In this document: piece by piece, positions 55,520-64,000 of the stretch
Position numbering within the stretch: the stretch's first letter is position 1
Layout of the letters: each line of letters begins with the position of its first letter
NCBI GenBank assembly: GCA_928212115.1
Contig: CAKMRJ010003334.1
Location: 98,054,753 to 98,118,752 of the forward strand
Source: Lactuca virosa
Lineage: Eukaryota; Streptophyta; Magnoliopsida; Asterales; Asteraceae
DNA: 64,000 nucleotides
Reading direction: 5' to 3'
The notes under the pieces: model-generated
Seen by the model: the letters and a program-made list of their open reading frames with translations, nothing else
Told to the model about the DNA's origin: nothing
Databases searched by the model: none
Translations under genes and position numbers: made by a program

Positions 55520-57930
55520 TGTAACGCCCGTAGATTCGGGCTAGTCAAATTAGAGATAATAGGGGTCGAAAATGACTTTTCGACAGAATAAATAATCTTA
55601 ACTAAGTTGTAGAATATGTCTCAAGGGTTCCGTACATATAAAGAACGCCGAAATCCGAGTTATAACGAAGAAGTTATGGCCCGTCGAAGTTTTACAGCAA
55701 AACCGGCACGACACCGGGAAGCGTAAAAAGTGAATTTACGATAGAAGACTTTTTAGCCTTAGTAGTCTAAACCAAAGTCGTAGAGTATGTTAAAACGAGA
55801 AAATCCATAAAAAGAACGCCCAAATCTGACTTCGTATGAGGAAGTTATGATTTTTCAAAGTTTCGGCTTAGCAGTGTACAGCCCGAAACTCGAATTTTAG
55901 TTCGAGCGGTTTTTGGCTTACGCGACCTAAATGAGAGTTGAAGATCTCATTTAAGGGAACTCAACGGTAAAAAGACAGACGAAAACGGAGTCCGTATGAA
56001 GGAGTTACGAATTCTTCGCTGTCATTTAACAGTCTAAACTCCTCCTACTGTTAAATTTAAGATCGGTCGAGAATTAGCCGACGGAGTCTAAATGAAAGTT
56101 GTAGATCTTGTTTTTACCTACGCGTGGAAAAAAATGAACGTCGAAAACGAAGCTCGTATGCAAAAGTTACGGGGTTTAGAAGTCGGCAGGGTGTTGCTGC
56201 AAAAAGGGTGACGTGGCTGAATATGGGCCAAGGCTTTCTCCCCAAGGAAAGCCATCAGGTGATGACACGTGGCACCGACTCGGCGAGTCCGTGAACCCAC
56301 TCGGAGAGTCCGTCAGGATTTCACCCTATAAATAGAGGTGCCGGGTTCCCTCATTTCCTCACCCCTCAACCCTCTTCTTTCTCTCTCTATACTCTCTCTC
56401 TAGGCTCCCTAACCCCCTAAAAGCCTAGGTAAACCCCCTAGCACCCGAAGGAAGCCCCGAGGCTCCCAGAGTCCCGAGAAAAATGGTCTTTCGGCTTGGA
56501 AACGCTGCTCCAGCGAAGCCCGGTTTTGCGAAAAACCCGCTGTAAGTGAGCTACGCCTACGCTATTTTTAATATAGCTTCTAATTAATTATAGTAACATT
56601 ATTAGGACCTTAAAATAATTATTTGGGCTATTATTATGAGTTATATAGTGTTGTTTAACGCTTATATAATAATAATAACAGCTAGACTATTAAATTAGTC
56701 TCGGTAAATATTGAACTAAACCCTAGTGGTAATGATACTAGGTTTTGTCGAGGGAAATTGTTTTAAGAGTAACGAAGTGCTGTCCAAGTACCGAGTCACC
56801 ACCGTATCAGGTGAGTGCATAGTCCCTTTCATGAACATGATTTTAATACAAGTATTGATTGAAGTATTAATTATATGTTTATGTGCGAGTTAATTGATGT
56901 TGCCTGAAATACGTGTTAAAGAACATACCTGATTATATATGATGATTTAGGATAAAGGGTAGACCTAAATTAATTATGAGGAATATTGGGTAGTATTTTC
57001 TTACGAGTACAAGTGAGTTATACTCAGAGAATAGAACTTTAGTATATGTCATTTATCCGGGAGCATGGATTAGACACAGTCATTGTCCCTAGTCCGAGAG
57101 TATGGATTGGACATAGTCAACTGTCATTAATTCGGGGGTATGAATTAAGACATAGTCAGTTGTCCTTAGTCCGGGAGTATGGAGTAAGACATAGTCATTC
57201 GTCCCTAGTCTGAGAGTATGGATTAGGCATAATCATTCGTCATTAATCCGAGGGTATGGATTAGTCATCGTCCCTAGTCCGAGAGTATGGATTAGGCATA
57301 ACCATTCGTCATTAATCCGAGAGTATGGATTAGTCATTCGTCCCTAGTCCGAGAGTATGGATTAGGCATAACCATTCGTCATTAATCTGAGAGTATGGAT
57401 TAGGTAAAGCCGTTCATTTTTGATCCGGGAGTATGGATTAGGTAAAACGGTTAATCTTAGGTTTGAGAGTATGGATAGTCTCGTTGTGAGGATCGACGGG
57501 GTGGGATAAGAGTTGCTTATACATATATGGTGAAATTGTATATTTTGTGAGTTCTAAATTATATATATGATATAACATTGTGGGATTGAAATCCCTATGT
57601 ACTCACCAGTTTTTCCAACCTGACCCACTCAGTTTATTGATATCACAGGTGTTGATATGAAGTCACATTACACTGAGAGATTAAGGAGATATAAATCACT
57701 AGTGATAATGAATGTAAGTTCTGTTTATGCTTATGTTTATGTATTGACGATGACATCCCAAATGTTTTAAAATGAATAAAAATACTTTTCTTCGGAATTG
57801 CTTTGATAACGTATTTATCATGTTTTACTGGGAACAAATTCCGCAACATTTTTATTAAAAGAGATACTCTGATTTTTATAAAGCATAAACAAAATCGGTC
57901 TTTTCTGGCCGTGAAAATGGGGATGTCACA
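55520..57930 (+). repeat. Array LTR 3 (2411 bp)
   Basis: As LTR 2 but with a 12-bp deletion after TTTTCGACA near 55585. Confidence 0.9.
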
Positions 57931-59443
57931 GTTGGTATCAGAGCATTAGTTTAAGCGAACTAGGAATATGGATTTATTTCTAGACTTAAACTTAGAATGT
58001 TAAGCGATGATCGTGAGGAGCGTGTCTAGTATATTTAGGTAATACACTTGAATAGACACAAGCACTAGCTTATTTAGGGAAAATTCCTAACATGCTTTTA
58101 TGTGCTAAATGATTTATGATGCTTTATGATGCTAAATGTATGATCGGATCTATGGTCTGTTGCCGACCGGATCTGGAAACTTTATGTGTTCAGATTTCTA
58201 AACGTTTAATTACGGTATTAGAACTGGCATGTAACTTTTCGGAGTAATAAGGAGGATTACACGTCTAAACCCTCCTCTATCTATATTCTCGTCTCGATAC
58301 ACCGAACGCCTGCTTTGATGTATAGAATGTCATGGTGAAGACTTGTAGTGAATTGAGTAAATGAAGGAAATGAGAAGGCTTACGATAGTGAATGATACCT
58401 ATCGGAAGATATCGTAAGAGTGGTATCTTGCCTTTAGAGTACGCAAGGAAAAATAACAGTACGTTTAAAGGATTACGGTACGTCCGAAGTACACCTTCGA
58501 TTGACAGGATGATGAAACGATTGGCGTAATTCCTGAAGCTATCCTACCCTCTGGCATTTTCACCACCGAGTTGCAGCAGAATTGATTATTGAAGATACAC
58601 ATGGAAGAAATCCTAGTAGAGTCTAGGGAAAATTTTATGATTGATTGGACACATTTTTATGTGTTAAAAATGTTTTTGTGATAGTAACTTGGAAAGCTGC
58701 GAGACAATACTTGGGACGAGTATGAGTAGGTGTGAATGGTAGTAGAGGCCTATACTACCGGAAGCACATGACTCACGCTTGGACCAAGGAAAGTCACAAG
58801 GTTACCAAGAAGCTAGTAATTGATTCTGTTTTATTCAAATATGTTGTTACCATCGTTTCGGTAATGACTAAGAAGATGATTGTTACTCCGACCCTAGTGG
58901 TCATACCAAATTGTGTCCGACTACGACGAGTCTGTTACGTGGTTCCGAGAACCTAGTTCGATGTAGCACCTGACTTAAGCCAGAAGAATTAATCAAAGCG
59001 ATCAGTAGAGGTATCGCGACGGTTGCTTGTAGCTAGAAATGCTACCTTTTAAGATGAGATTAGAACATGAAGGAAAGTATAGTCTGTTCTGGAAGACTCT
59101 AAGAGACCTGAGTCTAAGCATTGCAACATAAGATGATAGGTCATTAGAATTTGACACATCGTTCCATTGTAGTAATAAAAGAACTTATCTTAAGTTTGTT
59201 AAGAAGAAGAAGGAGTCTCCAATAAGGATCGGGAGTGTGAATCAAAGGTCATGATTAAAGAGACAGAGAGCGGGAGAGAGATCGAGCGCCGCCTGCAGTC
59301 AAGGAGTCCAAGAGTTAAATACTCATTCGAAGGAACAAAGAAGTTACGATTATTACCTAGGATGAAGAGATAACGTATGGAGTCATTATACTATCCTGTT
59401 TCGTTGATGATTCCGGGACGTAATCATCCTAAGGGGAGATAAT
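57931..59443 (+). mobile_element. Array internal region 3 (1513 bp)
   Basis: Near-identical to the other internal regions. Its polypurine tract has four Gs (AAGGGGAGATAAT) where the others have five. Confidence 0.85.
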
Positions 59444-61867
59444 TGTAACGCCCGTAGATTCGGGCTAGTCAAATTAGAGATAATAGGGGTCGAAAATGAC
59501 TTTTCGACAAAAGATTATTTAGAATAAATAATCTTAACTAAGTTGTAGAATATGTCTCAAGGGTTCCGTACATATAAAGAACGCCGAAATCCGAGTTATA
59601 ACGAAGAAGTTATGGCCCGTCGAAGTTTTACAGCAAAACCGGCACGACACCGGGAAGCGTAAAAAGTGAATTTACGATAGAAGACTTTTTAGCCTTAGTA
59701 GTCTAAACCAAAGTCGTAGAGTATGTTAAAACGAGAAAATCCATAAAAAGAACGCCCAAATCTGACTTCGTATGAGGAAGTTATGATTTTTCAAAGTTTC
59801 GGCTTAGCAGTGTACAGCCCGAAACTCGAATTTTAGTTCGAGCGGTTTTTGGCTTACGCGACCTAAATGAGAGTTGAAGATCTCATTAATAGGAACTCAA
59901 CGGTAAAAAGACAGACGAAAACGGAGTCCGTATGAAGGAGTTACGAATTCTTCGCTGTCATTTAACAGTCTAAACTCCTCCTACTGTTAAATTTAAGATC
60001 GGTCGAGAATTAGCCGACGGAGTCTAAATGAAAGTTGTAGATATTGTTTTTACCTACGCGTGGAAAAAAAAGAACGTCGAAAACGGAGCTCGTATGCAAA
60101 AGTTACGGGGTTTAGAAGTCGGCAGGGTGTTGCTGCAAAAAGGGTGACGTGGCTGAATATGGGCCAAGGCTTTCTCCCCAAGGAAAGCCATCAGGTGATG
60201 ACATGTGGCACCGACTCGGCGAGTCCATGAACCCACTCGGAGAGTCCGTCAGGATTTCACCCTATAAATAGAGGTGCCGGGTTCCCTCATTTCCTCACCC
60301 CTCAACCCTCTTCTTTCTCTCTCTATACTCTCTCTCTAGGCTCCCTAACCCCCCTAAAAGCCTAGGTAAACCCCCTAGCACCCGAAGGAAGCCCCGAGGC
60401 TCCCAGAGTCCCGAGAAAAATGGTCTTTCGGCTTGGAAACGCTGCTCCAGCGAAGCCCGGTTTTGCGAAAAACCCGCTGTAAGTGAGCTACGCCTACGCT
60501 ATTTTTAATATAGCTTCTAATTAATTATAGTAACATTATTAGGACCTTAAAATAATTATTTGGGCTATTATTATGAGTTATATAGTGTTGTTTAACGCTT
60601 ATATAATAATAATAACAGCTAGACTATTAAATTAGTCTCGGTAAATATTGAACTAAACCCTAGTGGTAATGATACTAGGTTTTGTCGAGGGAAATTGTTT
60701 TAAGAGTAACGAAGTGCTGTCCAAGTACCGAGTCACCACCGTATCAGGTGAGTGCATAGTCCCTTTCATGAACATGATTTTAATACAAGTATTGATTGAA
60801 GTATTAATTATATGTTTATGTGCGAGTTAATTGATGTTGCCTGAAATACGTGTTAAAGAACATACCTGATTATATATGATGATTTAGGATAAAGGGTAGA
60901 CCTAAATTAATTATGAGGAATATTGGGTAGTATTTTCTTACGAGTACAAGTGAGTTATACTCAGAGAATAGAACTTTAGTATATGTCATTTATCCGGGAG
61001 CATGGATTAGACACAGTCATTGTCCCTAGTCCGAGAGTATGGATTGGACATAGTCAACTGTCATTAATTCGGGGGTATGAATTAAGACATAGTCAGTTGT
61101 CCTTAGTCCGGGAGTATGGAGTAAGACATAGTCATTCGTCCCTAGTCTGAGAGTATGGATTAGGCATAATCATTCGTCATTAATCCGAGGGTATGGATTA
61201 GTCATCGTCCCTAGTCCGAGAGTATGGATTAGGCATAACCATTCGTCATTAATCCGAGAGTATGGATTAGTCATTCGTCCCTAGTCCGAGAGTATGGATT
61301 AGGCATAACCATTCGTCATTAATCTGAGAGTATGGATTAGGTAAAGCCGTTCATTTCTGATCCGGGAGTATGGATTAGGTAAAACGGTTAATCTTAGGTT
61401 TGAGAGTATGGATAGTCTCGTTGTGAGGATCGACGGGGTGGGATAAGAGTTGCTTATACATATATGGTGAAATTGTATATTTTGTGAGTTCTAAATTATA
61501 TATATGATATAACATTGTGGGATTGAAATCCCTATGTACTCACCAGTTTTTCCAACCTGACCCACTCAGTTTATTTATATCACAGGTGTTGATATGAAGT
61601 CACATTACACTGAGAGATTAAGGAGATATAAATCACTAGTGATAATGAATGTAAGTTCTGTTTATGCTTATGTTTATGTATTGACGATGACATCCCAAAT
61701 GTTTTAAAATGAATAAAAATACTTTTCTTCGGAAATGCTTTGATAACGTATTTATCATGTTTTACTGGGAACAAATTCCGCAACATTTTTATTAAAAGAG
61801 ATACTCTGATTTTTATAAAGCATAAACAAAATCGGTCTTTTCTGGCCGTGAAAATGGGGATGTCACA
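59444..61867 (+). repeat. Array LTR 4 (2424 bp)
   Basis: Same ends. Shares most derived variants with LTRs 2 and 3. Confidence 0.9.
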
Positions 61868-62452
61868 GTTGGTATCAGAGCATTAGTTTAAGCGAACTAG
61901 GAATATGGATTTATTTCTAGACTTAAACTTAGAATGTTAAGCGATGATCGTGAGGAGTGTGTCTAGTATATTTAGGTAATACACTTGAATAGACACAAGC
62001 ACTAGCTTATTTAGGGAAAATTCCTAACATGCTTTTATGTGCTAAATGATTTATGCTGCTAAATGTATGATCGGATCTATGGTCTGTTGCCGACCGGATC
62101 TGGAAACTTTATGTGTTCAGATTTCTAAACGTTTAATTACGGTATTAGAACTGACATGTAACTTTTCGGAGTAATAAGGAGGATTACACGTCTAAACCCT
62201 CCTCTATCTATATTCTCGTCTCGATACACCGAACGCCTGCTTTGGTGTATAGAATGTCATGGTGAAGACTTGTAGTGAATTGAGTAAATGAAGGAAATGA
62301 GAAGGCTTACGATAGTGAATGATACCTATCGGAAGATATCGTAAGAGTGGTATCTTGCCTTTAGAGTACGCAAGGAAAAATAACAGTACGTTTAGAGGAG
62401 TACGGTACGTCCGAAGTACACCTTCGATTGACAGGATGATGAAACGATTGGC
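61868..62452 (+). mobile_element. Array internal region 4, truncated
   Basis: It has the primer site and matches the first ~590 bp of the other internal regions up to GAAACGATTGGC, then switches abruptly to Athila-type gag. The remaining 0.9 kb and any closing LTR are missing. Confidence 0.9.
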
Positions 62453-62845
62453 AGGTATTGCTGGTTGTACTAACCTCGGACCAACATCTTCACGAATTCG
62501 CTTCTTGTAAGCTCCCATTGACATTTCTTCAATGTTTGCCATCTCGTTTCTTGGCTCGTTCTCGGGTTCACTCGTATAAAGTCCAAACTCAGTCTCGGAG
62601 TCGTACTCGGATTCGGTTGGGAAAGGTATTTGATCTAAGTTTTCAACCTTGCTCTTGTTCTTTGAAGATGAACTCGACTCTCCCGTTTTCTTCCCCGACT
62701 TCTTTGAGAACACTGACTTGAGTTCTTGTAAGGGTGTCTTCTTTGGTGTTTGATATTCTTTCACGTTCTTATCTTTCTTTTTGTGAAGGGCAGACTCTGG
62801 ATCTTCAAGAGGTGGTACCAAAGGTGTGTTAGAGTCTCTGGTCAT
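62453..62845 (-). pseudogene. Gag N-terminus of the Athila-type element, cut by the array
   Basis: About 130 codons from ATG 62845 (MTRDSNTPLVPPLEDPES): a Lys/Ser-rich low-complexity segment, then an acidic segment, then the MSMGAYKKRIREDVGPRLVQ block and PAIPA, which is where Athila gag normally enters its conserved capsid-like domain. At the junction the frame runs into array sequence and is lost; the middle of gag is absent on both sides of the array. Confidence 0.75.
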
Positions 62846-62920
62846 GAACTCCTACAAAATAAACAAAATAAAAACGTAAAACTGAACAAAAACTAATTAA
62901 AAACTTCTTACTGACTGGCC

Positions 62921-62953
62921 ACCACGACGTGGTAAAGGCTACCACCTCGTGTT
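62921..62953. repeat. Paired palindrome in the leader
   Basis: CCACCACGACGTGGT and ACCACCTCGTG, centres 62927 and 62947, 20 bp apart. Confidence 0.55.
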
Positions 62954-63007
62954 GTCGCAGAAAGGCAAACAGAAAAGAAAGACGAAAAAAAATGAGAAAA
63001 TACTGAG

Positions 63008-63020
63008 CTCACGTCGTGAG
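63008..63020. repeat. Single palindrome in the leader
   Basis: CTCACGTCGTGAG, a perfect 13-bp odd palindrome centred at 63014, with no partner 20-22 bp away. Confidence 0.6.
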
Positions 63021-63130
63021 TCTAGTACTGTAAAAAAAAACTAAGCTGTAAAAAGTAACTTTTTGCAGGTTTTACCCCACACAAATGATCGATTTATCTA
63101 GAGCAAATAAATAACTATCAAATAAGCCGT

Positions 63131-63148
63131 TCCCCGACAACGGCGCCA
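63131..63148 (-). other. Primer binding site, tRNA-Asp type
   Basis: Minus strand TGGCGCCGTTGTCGGGGA, six bases after the 5' LTR end. This is the classic Athila/Tat primer site, complementary to the 3' end of tRNA-Asp. Confidence 0.88.
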
Positions 63149-63154
63149 AAAACT

Positions 63155-64000
63155 TGATGCGTGCAAATAGCTACACCTGATTTTAATATTTATAACCTAA
63201 CTTCCTTATTATCTAAATTGCACCTAGGCAGTGTACCTAGTCAAAATTATAGAATAGTTGGGTAAGTCGGGTGTCGATCGCAGGGAATGGTATTGTCTAA
63301 TCAAATTATTTACTACTAAATTAACCTAATTATTAACGAGCTTAAAGGGGTTTTATCTGATTTTGCCAGATCAGACGAACTTAACTCAAATTCAATCAGT
63401 AACTAAAAACACTCTCGTTTAGTTCGAATCCACTTCTTATTTATGGTTAGCTAACAATTATGGATTATAAATTTGGTTATTATTGTATTAGTAATTTAAG
63501 TCTAAATTTACCAATATTAAACTAATTCATGTAAAACTATGTATGGTCACACACAATCAAACACATAATGAGTTGTAGATTATGAATTTACTATGTAAGA
63601 TTAAGCAAACACAATTATGGTCATAATTCATGTTCTCTAACACAACCAAATTTATTTACTTCAATTACTATCTAAGATTTTGGTCGATCCTAGCTCTAGC
63701 AATTCAATGTTCACTAAATCACTAGGTTTCAAGTTCATGTAATTCAATAATCACTAAGCTACACAGAACATGAATTCAAGCAACTAAAGAAACAAATATT
63801 AACATGCTAGGTAGTAATAATCAAACACAAGCAAATTACCAACTAAGCTAATCCATTATCAATAAGCTAAACCATAAGTTAAAAGCTTCATCTAGCTAAA
63901 CAAGAGTAGCTAGATTCAGTTGCTCATAGCAACAAATAAACAAAAACTTATCATAATAGAAGTCATGATGAATGTACCAAACAAATAAGCTTATTATGTA
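63155..64000 (-). repeat. 5' LTR of the Athila-type element, cut by the window edge
   Basis: Starts TGATGCGTGCAAATAGC on the plus strand and matches 40337-41182 with few differences. The promoter end lies beyond the window. Confidence 0.9.

Larger units (their letters stand above)
47642..62452 (+). mobile_element. Tandem array of a non-autonomous LTR retrotransposon sharing LTRs
   Basis: Four LTRs (47642-50066, 51581-54006, 55520-57930, 59444-61867) alternate with three complete non-coding internal regions of 1513-1514 bp and one truncated one, so the period is about 3.93 kb. Each LTR starts TGTAACGCCCGTAGAT and ends GGATGTCACA. Each is followed by a primer site (TGGTATCAGAGC), and each complete internal region ends in a polypurine tract (AAGGGGAGATAAT or AAGGGGGAGATAAT). 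Copies differ by scattered bases only. The array lies in opposite orientation inside the gag of the Athila-type element. Confidence 0.9.
62846..63130 (-). other. Leader of the Athila-type element
   Basis: Non-coding sequence between primer site and gag. It contains a paired palindrome (62921-62953) and a single one (63008-63020). Confidence 0.6.
40337..64000 (-). mobile_element. Athila-type Ty3 retrotransposon interrupted by a retrotransposon array
   Basis: Read leftwards: 5' LTR (63155 to beyond 64000), tRNA-Asp-type primer site, leader, gag N-terminus (62845-62453), a foreign 14.8 kb array (47642-62452), gag C-terminus plus protease (47620-45613), a downstream ORF (44804-43494), the polypurine tract and the 3' LTR (41665-40337). 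The order, the primer site TGGCGCCGTTGTCGGGGA and the tract GAGTGTGGGG are typical of Athila/Tat elements. Reverse transcriptase, RNase H and integrase are absent: the post-integrase motif AAGCGCTTGTCGGGAGGC (minus) follows the protease region closely. Confidence 0.85.

Noticed and set aside
47642..62452. Centromeric or other satellite DNA
   Set aside because: The 3.9 kb unit has LTR ends, a primer site and a polypurine tract, so it is a retrotransposon array.

Overview
The window is nuclear DNA of a flowering plant. Its genes are plant genes with GT-AG introns (a WRKY factor, linker histone H1, a calmodulin-dependent NAD kinase and a MUSTANG domesticated transposase), and most of the rest is plant LTR retrotransposons. 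A eudicot is clear. An Asteraceae genome, perhaps lettuce-like, is my guess from the general look of the repeats and is not proven here.

Layout. 1-12.2 kb is retrotransposon debris: a minus-strand 5' LTR with its primer binding site (989-1831), a plus-strand LTR (about 1832-4214), a hAT-like non-autonomous element (4459-4971) and a degenerate Ty3-type element (about 4980-12225) that carries a solo LTR with target duplication (9151-9919). 12.2-16.6 kb holds (TA)n tracts. A Helitron with a nested SINE (12550-13108) sits in one, and a 2.1 kb terminal-inverted-repeat element (14420-16545) carrying a captured SET-domain gene fragment sits between two others. 17-31 kb has the WRKY gene (17239-18466), a PIF/Harbinger-type ORF1 pseudogene, a 3' LTR with its internal region, a 5S-rRNA-derived foldback element (25711-26119), the histone H1 gene (26720-27590) and, convergent to H1, the NAD kinase gene (30776-28018, minus). 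The MUSTANG gene is at 34746-32479 (minus). 36-40.3 kb holds a Helitron end and two LTR fragments.

From 40337 past the right edge lies one large minus-strand Athila-type Ty3 element. It has both LTRs, a tRNA-Asp-type primer site, a polypurine tract, a broken gag-protease frame and a downstream structural ORF, but no reverse transcriptase or integrase. Its gag is interrupted by a 14.8 kb tandem array of a second, plus-strand non-autonomous retrotransposon: LTR-internal-LTR-internal-LTR-internal-LTR-truncated internal.

The least explained signal is a recurring pair of short odd-length palindromes, mostly built on CACGNCGTG, whose centres are 20-22 bp apart. I count 19 such pairs outside the array, plus one in each of the four array LTRs, where the palindrome has a different sequence (ACTCGGCGAGT). 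In several LTRs the pair lies 18-48 bp upstream of a TATA box; other copies lie elsewhere in LTRs and inside the Athila-type element, even in its coding frames.

The four host genes have no evident shared pathway. They look like ordinary neighbours in a repeat-rich region.
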